From positions 1 through 64,000 of the forward strand of contig NZ_BQHW01000022.1 in NCBI RefSeq assembly GCF_021602025.1: a stretch of 64,000 nt of DNA. Direction: 5' to 3'. The notes beneath the pieces are model-generated. The model did no database searches and had not been told where the DNA came from. It was given only the letters and a program-made list of their open reading frames with translations. This document shows positions 1 through 7,198 of the stretch, one piece after another. The stretch's first letter is position 1. Every line of letters starts with the position of its first letter. The DNA is from Pseudomonas ceruminis. Lineage in GTDB: Bacteria; Pseudomonadota; Gammaproteobacteria; Pseudomonadales; Pseudomonadaceae. A program made the translations under genes and the position numbers.

Positions 1-65
1 CGCTCTCGGCGGGTTTGCTTGCGCTTGCCGGCGTACTCAAAGTCGGAAAAGCTCATCTGGCTCAT
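1..65 (-). CDS. IS5-family transposase, N-terminal fragment
   Basis: The minus strand from 65 encodes MSQMSFSDFEYAGKRKQTRR and continues off the left edge. This N-terminus (xxMSFxDxEYAGKRKxTRRE) is typical of IS5/IS1246-type DDE transposases. Two ATG codons are possible, at 65 and 56. Only about 21 residues are in the window, so the catalytic DDE core and intactness of the gene cannot be judged. Confidence 0.82.
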   Translation of the reverse strand, partial: MSQMSFSDFEYAGKRKQTRRE

Positions 66-127
66 GGGCGGCTCGGATCAGGTGTTGCGGGGATTCTCGC
101 ATAACTGAAGGCTTGTTCGGAGATTCC
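1..127 (-). mobile_element. IS5-family insertion sequence, 5' end only (runs off left edge)
   Basis: Reading leftward, the transposase start lies at 65 and a terminal sequence GGAATCTCCGAACAAGCC lies at 127-110. That sequence resembles the IS5-group terminal repeat (GGAAGGTGCGAACAAG...). The four bases just outside, TTAG at 128-131, fit the YTAR target that IS5 elements duplicate. Only the left end of the element is in the window, so its length and the second terminal repeat cannot be checked. It sits 98 bp before the first gene of the E2-E1-JAB cassette and may have brought in, or cut off, that cassette's upstream sequence. Confidence 0.8.
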
Positions 128-188
128 TTAGGTTTTTTAGCGCGATGACGCATAAACATAAACGTTTTTCAGTGAATGGAAGATGATG

Positions 189-212
189 CTCGGTTGTTGC
201 CCGAGTGTTTTT
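189..212 (+). terminator. Terminator-like hairpin in the leader of the MBL/E2-E1-JAB cassette
   Basis: A 5-bp stem CTCGG/CCGAG (189-193 and 201-205) with a 7-nt loop is followed by TGTTTTT. It lies only 14 nt before the first start codon at 226. It could be the terminator of a gene lost upstream, or an attenuator in the cassette leader. The stem is short, so the call is tentative. Confidence 0.4.
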
Positions 213-225
213 CTATACATAGTGC

Positions 226-1419
226 GTGGGGGTTCGAGTGGCCGCTAAATTTACTTTCTTCCAAGTCGGTAACGGGGATATGACCCTCGTGCGCTTGGCA
301 GATTTCAACGTCACAACCATCTTGATCGATTGCCATATTCGGTCGAAAGCTGATGACCCCAATGATGACACCCCCGATGTGGGTCGGGCGCTGCGTGAAC
401 GGCTGTTGCGTGACGACAAGGATCGTCCTTACGTTGACGCATTCATGCTGAGCCACCCCGATAAAGATCACTGCGGTGGGCTGAGCAAGCATTTCTGGCT
501 AGGTCACCCCGACCACTACCCGGATGACAAAAAAGATCGCTGGGAAAAGCGCATCATTATCCGAGAGCTCTGGTCATCGCCTCTGGTTTTCCGCCGGCGG
601 TCAAAGAACCACACGCTTTGCGATGACGCGAGCGCTTTCAACAAAGAGGCGCGTCGGCGTGTCCAGCATTGGCGTGATCACCGCTGGGCAGCGAGTGGCA
701 ACCGCATCAAGATTATGGGTGAGGATGTCGACGGCAAAACTGATGACTTGCGCTCGATCTTGGTCAAGTCAGGCGAATGGTTCAGCGATATCGATGGGGC
801 ATCATCGTCTGTCTTCAGGGCCCAACTCCTGGCTCCTGCACCTCATGAAGATGACGCGGCGCTGGAGGAAGAGCTGACCAAGAACGAGTCGAGCATCGTC
901 ATGAATATGCAGATCTCGCCGTCTCAGTTCAGCAGCAAGCGTACCCGGTTCTTCGTCGGTGGTGATGCCGAGGTTCTGGTCTGGGAGCGTATGTGGAAAC
1001 GCTTCGAGGATGACCCAGAAACGCTCGCTTACGACTTGCTCCTCGCGCCTCATCACTGCTCGTGGCACACCCTGTCCTGGGACAGTTGGTCGGGCAAAGG
1101 CGAAGACGCCAGGGTGTCCGAGGCTGCGCGCAATGCTCTGGGCCAGGCAAAGCAGGGAGCGACAATTGTCTCCAGCAGCAAGAAGATCGTTGACGACTTC
1201 AACGATCCACCTTGCATCCGCGCCAAGCGTGAATACAGGTCGATTCTGCGCCCAGTGGATGGGTGGTTCGCCTGTACGGAAGAGAACGGCTCCAAAGGCG
1301 TGCTGGAATTGGAGTCGGCCTCTGACGGTACGGTGATCAAAGCTGCGGTAGCGGTTACCGCAGCTGCGACTTCGGCTGCGGCTGCTGCAGCCCCTCGCGC
1401 GGGTGTCTCCAAAAAATGA
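226..1419 (+). CDS. Metallo-beta-lactamase-fold hydrolase (ComEC-like MBL domain), first gene of the cassette
   Basis: The 397-residue protein has an MBL signature: HPDKDH at residues 77-82 (HxHxDH-type motif with Pro in place of the first x and Asp-Lys before DH), a Gly-Gly-Asp at 245-247, the NESSIV strand at 220-225 and PHHCSW at 275-280. These follow the layout of ComEC/Rec2-type MBL domains, which bind two metals and usually cleave phosphoesters. No membrane segment is seen. The last 35 residues are Ala-rich (about 355-390) and look like a flexible tail. The start is GTG 226 (an in-frame TAG lies at 220); GTG 238, preceded by GGGGG, is an equally good choice. Its stop overlaps the next start by 4 bp (ATGA), so it is translationally coupled to the E2-E1-JAB gene. 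The substrate is unknown. Confidence 0.85.
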   Translation: MGVRVAAKFTFFQVGNGDMTLVRLADFNVTTILIDCHIRSKADDPNDDTPDVGRALRERLLRDDKDRPYVDAFMLSHPDKDHCGGLSKHFWLGHPDHYPDDKKDRWEKRIIIRELWSSPLVFRRRSKNHTLCDDASAFNKEARRRVQHWRDHRWAASGNRIKIMGEDVDGKTDDLRSILVKSGEWFSDIDGASSSVFRAQLLAPAPHEDDAALEEELTKNESSIVMNMQISPSQFSSKRTRFFVGGDAEVLVWERMWKRFEDDPETLAYDLLLAPHHCSWHTLSWDSWSGKGEDARVSEAARNALGQAKQGATIVSSSKKIVDDFNDPPCIRAKREYRSILRPVDGWFACTEENGSKGVLELESASDGTVIKAAVAVTAAATSAAAAAAPRAGVSKK

Positions 1420-3644
1420 CCAGTCTCTATGTGGTGGGTGAGCCAAAGGGAGAGCAGCCTGAGCCTATTCATGCTTGCACCCGAGCCTTGGTGAAAGCGT
1501 GTAAAACGTTTTCGGGCGTCGAGCTCCTGGAGCTTCGCCAAGAAAGCGAAGCCGGCGGTGTGACGGAGTACGTCGTGATCGAGGCGGGCGACGGAACCAT
1601 CGTTGGGGCCAATCCAGGTGGCATCCATCGCGTAGAAACTTTGGCCATTGCAGTCAATCCACGTCTTCGCGTTCCAGTGACTGTTCATGCGCTACGGCAG
1701 GACTTCCCAGGGCTTTCACATCTCCATCGCTCAACGCCTGGCATGCCTAAGGTGCTCTGCCTGTACGACGTCGATTGGAGTGGGGTCGAGCGAGTCTGGA
1801 CAGCAGAACGGTTTCTTGAGCGCTTGTTCTGGTGGCTGCGCCAGTCATCGGAGCTGCGCCTGCACCGTGATGATCAGCCGCTGGAACAGTTGTTTTACAC
1901 CAGCCCTTTTCAGCTGATTTTGCCAGCGCTAGATCTCGCGAAGTTGGCCAGTGGTGAGAGTCAGCTGCGCATCGAGATGACTGACAATAGCGACAAAATT
2001 ACGCTACGTGCGGTTGTGGAACCCCAGGCCTCAAAAAAGCGATCCAGCTACAAGCTGATCAATATCATGGTGCCGCCCGTAGAGCCGAGCTCGGTGGTCA
2101 TGTTCCCGACCAACCTGGGTGAACTACATAACCAGCTAGTGGAGTGGGGCAGCGAACTCTGCAGGCAGCTGGCGGATTCTGTGCGAGAGGCGGGCTCTCA
2201 GGGGTTAAGCAAAGCATCTCAAGCCGACAAGCAAGGAATGCTGATCCTGGTTTGGGTACCCAGGCTTCGCAACGGTGAGGTCGAGCGGATGGATGTCAAA
2301 GGCTACATGCTGGAGATCAATCTGTTTGACCTCGCGGCTTCCTTCGAGATGCTCGCTCCGCCGACGCCCCAGGGAATTTACTATCCAGCAGTGCAGCTTG
2401 GAGGATACACGGGGGAGCTTTGGAAAGGCCTTGGCATTCTTCCCGTGGAGGTTCGAGCCTCACTGAACGCGGAGTTTGCTCGTGACTTATCCGCAGTGGA
2501 TCCTGCCACCGCTGCCTTCAAGGGCGTACTCGCCGGGACGGGAGCGCTTGGGGGCATGCTTGCAGACATCTGGACTCGTTTGGCCTGGGGTGCCTGGACG
2601 TATGTAGATCCGGATCTGCTGTTACCCCACAACGTGGTCAGGCATATAGCAGGGGATAACTTCGTTGGCTTCCGCAAAGCGAATGTGCTTAGAGAAATGA
2701 TGGGACAGATCTATCCTGCTGAGCCGATGCCTACGGCTATCTCAACGGACATATTGGCCGATGATCAGCGCATCCATGAGGCTATCGAGCACGCTGACCT
2801 GTTGGTCGACGCAACGACGACATTGGCTGCGCCTCGTGATTTGGCATTGAGAAACCACAGGGCACGCATCACTAGCGTCTTTCTCTCGCCGTCCGGGTTG
2901 TCGAACGTCATTCTGCTTGAAGACTCGGCACGCACGCAGCGCATTGATGCGCTGGAGGGGCAGTACTTCCGCGCTGTTCTCAACAGCACCTGGGGCGAAT
3001 CCCATCTCCTGAACCACTTGGGTGATAGATGGGTGGGCGGCGGATGCCGGGATGTCTCGTTCCGTATGTCTAACGAAAATATTCATGTCCATGCAGGTCT
3101 GATCTCGCGTCGCTTGCGCAAAGCGGTTACCCAGGCTGAGGCCCAGATCCTGATCTGCACGATGGATGAGGAATCAGGCAGCGTTGACTCCCACCAAGTT
3201 CAGGTGCACCCCGTTAACCAAGCAACAGTGGGGGAGTGGACGGTCAAGTATGACAGCGGGATCACTGACAAGATCAAGGCCCAGAGGCTTGCCGCCTTAC
3301 CTAACGAAACCGGAGGGTCGCTGCTCGGCATCACCGATCTCAAGACGAAGACCATTATTCTGGTAGATACCCTGCCCCCGCCCCCAGACAGCGAGTCGAG
3401 CCCGACTCACTTCATCCGAGGTAAGGAGGGCCAATTGGAAGCCCTTAAGAAAGTGCATGGCCTGACTGCCGGGATTGTCGATTACGTGGGAGACTGGCAT
3501 TCACATCCCAATGGTTGCTCCGTTCAACCAAGCACAGACGACCGGGTTTTGTTCGCCACTCTCATCAGCAGAATGCAGGTGGAAGGTCTTCCAGCTGTGA
3601 TGCTGATTGTTTCGGATAAAGATTTAGGAATCTACGTCAGCTAA
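1416..3644 (+). CDS. E2-E1-JAB fusion protein: ubiquitin-like conjugation and deconjugation enzyme
   Basis: Three enzymes are joined in 742 residues. Residues 80-165 look like a prokaryotic E2 domain, with candidate catalytic Cys115 in PKVLCLYDVDW. Residues about 365-560 are a ThiF/E1 adenylation domain: G374-T-G-A-L-G379 loop, D398, N406, R409, K421 and D465, all in positions expected for ATP/Mg binding. Residues 600-742 are a JAB/JAMM metalloprotease with E631, H695-S-H697-P, S706 and D709 intact. By family knowledge, E1 adenylates the C-terminal carboxylate of a substrate, E2 transfers it and JAB removes it. CBASS Cap2/Cap3 do these steps as two proteins. No CD-NTase is nearby, so this is not standard CBASS. 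The usual E1 Cys just after D465 is absent; Cys544 is the nearest candidate. It is coupled to the upstream MBL gene and the target protein is unknown. Confidence 0.9.
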   Translation: MTSLYVVGEPKGEQPEPIHACTRALVKACKTFSGVELLELRQESEAGGVTEYVVIEAGDGTIVGANPGGIHRVETLAIAVNPRLRVPVTVHALRQDFPGLSHLHRSTPGMPKVLCLYDVDWSGVERVWTAERFLERLFWWLRQSSELRLHRDDQPLEQLFYTSPFQLILPALDLAKLASGESQLRIEMTDNSDKITLRAVVEPQASKKRSSYKLINIMVPPVEPSSVVMFPTNLGELHNQLVEWGSELCRQLADSVREAGSQGLSKASQADKQGMLILVWVPRLRNGEVERMDVKGYMLEINLFDLAASFEMLAPPTPQGIYYPAVQLGGYTGELWKGLGILPVEVRASLNAEFARDLSAVDPATAAFKGVLAGTGALGGMLADIWTRLAWGAWTYVDPDLLLPHNVVRHIAGDNFVGFRKANVLREMMGQIYPAEPMPTAISTDILADDQRIHEAIEHADLLVDATTTLAAPRDLALRNHRARITSVFLSPSGLSNVILLEDSARTQRIDALEGQYFRAVLNSTWGESHLLNHLGDRWVGGGCRDVSFRMSNENIHVHAGLISRRLRKAVTQAEAQILICTMDEESGSVDSHQVQVHPVNQATVGEWTVKYDSGITDKIKAQRLAALPNETGGSLLGITDLKTKTIILVDTLPPPPDSESSPTHFIRGKEGQLEALKKVHGLTAGIVDYVGDWHSHPNGCSVQPSTDDRVLFATLISRMQVEGLPAVMLIVSDKDLGIYVS

Positions 3645-3796
3645 AAATAAACAATATCGGTTTTAACTCTCCGTCATTTCGGGGCGAAACAAGCGCTTCG
3701 TCTTTGATGTTTCTTGCATGATTTTTTTGCTGGGCGGTTGGCCGTGGGCGCCGTCCTGGCTTGAGAGTTGATGAATCATTTACATAAGGGGGGGGT

Positions 3797-4600
3797 ATGC
3801 CGGTTATAAAAAGTCTTTCAGTGGGTACAGGTGACATGTTCTATATAGTCCATGGCACCGACAGTTTCACCATGATTGACTGTAATCTAAAAGCGGATAA
3901 CGCAGACGAGATCATCGCTGAGCTGAAGCAGGTCTCTCGCACCAAGAGCATGAGTCGGTTCATCTGCACGCACCCCGACGAAGATCATTTCCGGGGGATC
4001 GAATTACTGGACAAAGCACTTCCGATCCAGAATTTCTATTGTGTGAAAAACGATGCCCAAAAATCGAATTTGACCGACTCGTTTTTGCACTACCAATCTC
4101 TGCGTGATGGGGATAAAGCCTTCTATCTTGAGAAGGGCGTCCGTCGTCGCTGGTTGAACGCGAGCGACGACACCCGTCCAGGAGCTGGCGTCCAAGTCCT
4201 TTGGCCTAATGTTGACAACCCAAACTACGTGGCTGCGTTGCGCAAGTGCGACGCAGGCGAAAGCCCTAACAACGTCTCCTGTGTGCTGCGGTATGCGCTC
4301 AAGGGAGGTGCCAGCTTCATGTGGCTTGGAGACCTGGAAACGGAGTTCATGGAGAGCATCTTTGACGACATCGAACTTGAGAAAACCACTGTCGTATTCG
4401 CGTCCCACCATGGGCGTAAATCAGGAAAGATTCCGGATTCGTGGCTGGAGAAGCTTGATCCCCAAATCATCGTAATTGGCGAGGCGCCTAGCCGGCACAT
4501 GCATTACTACACCGGCTACAAAACGATCACGCAGAATCGAGCAGGTCACATCACCATGGATTGTGCGGACGGGTATGTTCATTTCTATGTGACGAATTAA
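3797..4600 (+). CDS. Second metallo-beta-lactamase-fold protein (ComEC-like)
   Basis: The protein has 267 residues. MBL motifs are IDCN at 27-30, HPDEDH at 59-64, the NNVSCVLRY strand at about 158-166, LGD at 177-179 and SHHG at 203-206. The layout matches the first MBL protein but the chain is much shorter and the two are clearly diverged, so this does not look like a recent duplication. It has a strong ribosome site (AAGGGGGGGG, ending about 5 nt before ATG 3797). It is separated from the E2-E1-JAB gene by 152 bp, so it may have its own promoter, but the same strand and shared family argue for one functional unit. No signal peptide or membrane segment is visible. The substrate is unknown. 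Confidence 0.85.
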   Translation: MPVIKSLSVGTGDMFYIVHGTDSFTMIDCNLKADNADEIIAELKQVSRTKSMSRFICTHPDEDHFRGIELLDKALPIQNFYCVKNDAQKSNLTDSFLHYQSLRDGDKAFYLEKGVRRRWLNASDDTRPGAGVQVLWPNVDNPNYVAALRKCDAGESPNNVSCVLRYALKGGASFMWLGDLETEFMESIFDDIELEKTTVVFASHHGRKSGKIPDSWLEKLDPQIIVIGEAPSRHMHYYTGYKTITQNRAGHITMDCADGYVHFYVTN

Positions 4601-4702
4601 AATTACGTACGTGATTTTCTTAGCGATGAAACTCAAAGCAAGTTCCCAGGCTACATTGGCTCGCTTGAAGTTGAAACGGAATACACCCTCTGAGGAATCG
4701 GT

Positions 4703-5461
4703 ATGGACTTCAGCAAAGTTTTTGATCCTTACAAGTACGGAGCTCGGGTCAAGCCTGCCCTACTGCTAGTACTGCCGATTGTCATCTATGTGATGGCTTT
4801 TTTTGAAGCAGCTCGTTCGTGGGGTGGGGTACTTTCATCCTTCTTGGTAGCATTTGGGGTGATCGCATTTGCGGCCAGTCAAATGTCCAGCAAGGGAAAC
4901 AAACTTCAGGAAAAGCTGTACAAAACCTGGGGTGGTGCACCCACGACCATCGTCCTCAGGCACGCTGATGACACCGTCGAAGGCCCTACGAAAATGCGCT
5001 ACATGAAGCGTTTGGCAGTTCTGGTTCGGGACTTCGTCATCATCACGGCGGAGCAGGAAAGGGCAGATCCGAAAGCCGCCGATGACATGTATCGATCTGC
5101 CACCGCATTCCTTCGTGAGCAGACGCGGGACACGAAGAAATACGCCATGATCTTCAACGAAAATGTCGACTACGGCTTCGCGCGCAATCTCACCGCGTGC
5201 AAGCCCTTCGGAATCGCGCTGACCCTCGTATGTCTCACGCTGTGTCTGATTGGCCTCTATCACACGTTGGATATGCCCTTGAAGGATCTCAGTCTTGCAG
5301 CGCTTGCCCAGCACCCTCTGCTGCTCGCGGCCACTGGGGTAGAGCTGATCATCTTGGTGTGCTGGATCGTCCTAGTGAACCATGAGTGGGTGCGTGTACG
5401 AGGCATTGCGTATGCCAAGCGTTTGTTCGCCAGCTGTGAAGAAATCAATCAAGCCGGTTAG
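4703..5461 (+). CDS. Four-helix membrane protein, last gene of the E2-E1-JAB cassette
   Basis: The protein has 252 residues with two predicted helices near the N-terminus (about 17-36 and 41-60), a polar middle of about 105 residues, and two more helices (about 169-188 and 205-226). The middle contains WGGAPTTIVLRH (76-87) and NVDYGFARNL (154-163), which look like family motifs, but I cannot name the family. The topology (2TM, cytosolic block, 2TM) is like that of four-helix pore-forming effectors in other defence systems; that is inference only. The chain ends in Ala-Gly, of interest because E1 enzymes adenylate C-terminal Gly. Ribosome site GAGGAATC precedes ATG 4703. The gap to the MBL gene is 102 bp. 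Confidence 0.75.
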   Translation: MDFSKVFDPYKYGARVKPALLLVLPIVIYVMAFFEAARSWGGVLSSFLVAFGVIAFAASQMSSKGNKLQEKLYKTWGGAPTTIVLRHADDTVEGPTKMRYMKRLAVLVRDFVIITAEQERADPKAADDMYRSATAFLREQTRDTKKYAMIFNENVDYGFARNLTACKPFGIALTLVCLTLCLIGLYHTLDMPLKDLSLAALAQHPLLLAATGVELIILVCWIVLVNHEWVRVRGIAYAKRLFASCEEINQAG

Positions 5462-5472
5462 TATCACGTGCA

Positions 5473-5491
5473 CCCCGGCTTAGTGCCGGGG
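5473..5491 (+). terminator. GC-rich hairpin after the membrane-protein gene
   Basis: A perfect 7-bp stem CCCCGGC/GCCGGGG with loop TTAGT starts 11 nt after the stop codon at 5461. There is no clear T-run after it, so it may act as a transcript-end stabiliser rather than a strong intrinsic terminator. It separates the cassette from the MvaT-like gene. Confidence 0.5.
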
Positions 5492-5577
5492 CCAACACAT
5501 TTCAGCCCACAGTTAAACTTCAGGGCGACCACCGATTCGGGTAGAGTATTCGCATTCGACCACGCTGAGGAACACAC

Positions 5578-5943
5578 ATGTCTCGCCTTGCCCAATACCG
5601 TCAACTGGAGCAGCAGCTCGCAGCCCAACTCGCTGAACTCGAAGCGCTCAAAGGTTCGGGAGAGCTGCAACGAGAAATCGAGTTTGAAAACAAACTCAGG
5701 GACTTGTTGGCCACCTACGGCTTCAGTCTGCGCGATGTAATCAATATCCTGGATCCGCAGGCGGGTCGTCGTGCCGCTGCTCCTTCGGCTTCCGAGAAGG
5801 CTCCACGCCGTGCGCGTCAGACGAAGCAGTATAAAAATCCGCACAACGGTGAGCTCATCGAGACCAAGGGCGGGAACCACAAGCTTTTGAAGGAGTGGAA
5901 AGCTCAATATGGCTCGGATACCGTGGAAAGCTGGGTATCGTAA
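5578..5943 (+). CDS. MvaT/Tur-family H-NS-like nucleoid protein (xenogeneic silencer)
   Basis: The protein has 121 residues. The first 45 or so form a coiled-coil oligomerisation region (RQLEQQLAAQLAELEAL). The C-terminal part has KNPHNGELIETKGGNHK followed by LKEWKAQYGSDTVESW, the DNA-binding signature of Pseudomonas MvaT, MvaU and Tur proteins. These bind the minor groove of AT-rich DNA and silence acquired genes. It has ribosome site GAGGAA before ATG 5578. It lies between the E2-E1-JAB cassette and the AT-rich ATPase/HNH pair, so it may silence one or both. It is an additional copy carried on the island rather than the core mvaT, judged by location and by the shortened end (ESWVS). Confidence 0.9.
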   Translation: MSRLAQYRQLEQQLAAQLAELEALKGSGELQREIEFENKLRDLLATYGFSLRDVINILDPQAGRRAAAPSASEKAPRRARQTKQYKNPHNGELIETKGGNHKLLKEWKAQYGSDTVESWVS

Positions 5944-6057
5944 TAAAACGTACGGGCAGGGGGCCATGATCGCCAACGCTGGGCTTCATTTGTTTGCTAG
6001 AACTTCTTTTCTGGTCATCCTCCCTCGGATATTTTAAAGCATAATTCCTTGACGTCT

Positions 6058-6079
6058 GCCGGCCTTCAGAAGAGCCGGC
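6058..6079. terminator. Hairpin between convergent genes (MvaT-like and HNH)
   Basis: The arms GCCGGC at 6058-6063 and GCCGGC at 6074-6079 (a self-complementary sequence, so they pair) enclose CTTCAGAAGA, which can itself pair. It lies between the 3' ends of the MvaT-like gene (stop 5943) and the HNH gene (stop 6131) and could end transcription from either side. No long T-run is present. Confidence 0.45.
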
Positions 6080-6130
6080 ATGAGGGCTGTCGTCGTCGCT
6101 TTGATCCAAGCGGCCTGTGAAGGTGCTCGC

Positions 6131-7198
6131 TTACAGTAGCCCCAACGTATTCAATGGGTCAAACATGGCGATTGTGTCTCTTTGTAACTTGCTGTAGCTA
6201 CGCTTCAATATGCGTTTCTGATTTGAAATTATACCGAAGTCCTCCAGGCGCTCTTTAAGTCGGGCGCGCTCACCTTCGCTCTCAATGCCGTATCTGAGAA
6301 GATGCGAGTATTTCGAAAGAATGGAAATCAAATCACCAATCCTTGCTGGCTCAAGATTTCCTTTATACCGCGCTTCTATTTTTAGATCATGGAGTAAGCT
6401 GTCTTCAAAGACGGATTTTTTTCGGATCCCAACTAGGCTGGGGGGCTCGCTCACTAATACCCCATGGTTCAATTGGAAGTTGTAAAGAGTGTCGAAGCAG
6501 CGATCATATGGGTGTATGTGCGTAGTTAGCGAGAATTCTGTGTTTGCTTTGAATGACTGGTTGCATTGCTTACATGAAGGAATGTGATTGTAGAACGATA
6601 ATGCTAGATAAGGATGTCTTTTTTTTGAGTAAAAGTGATCGATATCGAATAACATTTTTTGGTCGACTTTCGCTTCATCGACGATTGGCACTATCCTCAG
6701 CGTTCCCTCATTACAGTACGGGCATGTGGATCCATCAAATCCAAGCTTTTTGTATCGATTTATGCAGTGGTCGCTGCTTCTATAGTTCGTATATGTGAAT
6801 ACGCGAGAAAGAAGACTTGGGCTGAACGATGAAGGATGGATTTTTTTGTCAACAATGGTGAATAAGTCGGTAGGATGCAGTATGGCCTTCGCGTCAGAAA
6901 TAATATCGTCGAGCTCAATGGGTTTTGCAGTAATGATCCATTTTAAAACTTCGGCATCTGAAATGTGGTCGATATAAGCGAGGTGGCGTGCAGCAACATC
7001 TGCTCCAACCACAGCTATATATTCGGTTTTCAAAAGCTCAAGGCGAAAACTCTGAGTCCTAGCGATGAGAGATTTATCAGAATATGAGCCATCAGCATTT
7101 TTTGGATTCAAATCATTCCAAAGTTCATCTGCAGTTTCGTTTAGTAGGAGCTCTACGTCATTGGTTATGAGCTCCAAGTGCTTAAGGATGTTGATCAT
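6131..7198 (-). CDS. HNH nuclease, PtuB-like partner of the adjacent ATPase
   Basis: The protein has 355 residues. Zinc-binding CPYC is at 159-162, the HNH core FDIDHF at 184-189 (D187-H188), the Asn at 204 in SFYNHIPSC, and the second Cys pair at C209 and C212 (CKQC). This C-x2-C ... DxDH ... N ... C-x2-C order is that of HNH nucleases paired with ABC-type ATPases in Septu (PtuB) and related defence systems. The N-terminal 130 residues are helical and unassigned. The start ATG 7198 overlaps the ATPase stop codon by 4 bp, indicating an operon. The DNA is visibly more AT-rich than the core genes of the window, which suggests horizontal transfer. The function as a defence nuclease is inferred from family and partner. 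Confidence 0.82.
   Translation of the reverse strand: MINILKHLELITNDVELLLNETADELWNDLNPKNADGSYSDKSLIARTQSFRLELLKTEYIAVVGADVAARHLAYIDHISDAEVLKWIITAKPIELDDIISDAKAILHPTDLFTIVDKKIHPSSFSPSLLSRVFTYTNYRSSDHCINRYKKLGFDGSTCPYCNEGTLRIVPIVDEAKVDQKMLFDIDHFYSKKRHPYLALSFYNHIPSCKQCNQSFKANTEFSLTTHIHPYDRCFDTLYNFQLNHGVLVSEPPSLVGIRKKSVFEDSLLHDLKIEARYKGNLEPARIGDLISILSKYSHLLRYGIESEGERARLKERLEDFGIISNQKRILKRSYSKLQRDTIAMFDPLNTLGLL

Noticed and set aside
4625-4770. Small open frame starting ATGAAACTC between the second MBL gene and the membrane protein gene
   Set aside because: It overlaps the next gene and its ribosome site and does not look like a ubiquitin-like protein.
226-5461. Typical type II CBASS operon
   Set aside because: E2/E1 and JAB parts resemble Cap2/Cap3, but no CD-NTase and no known CBASS effector is present, and E2-E1-JAB is a single chain.
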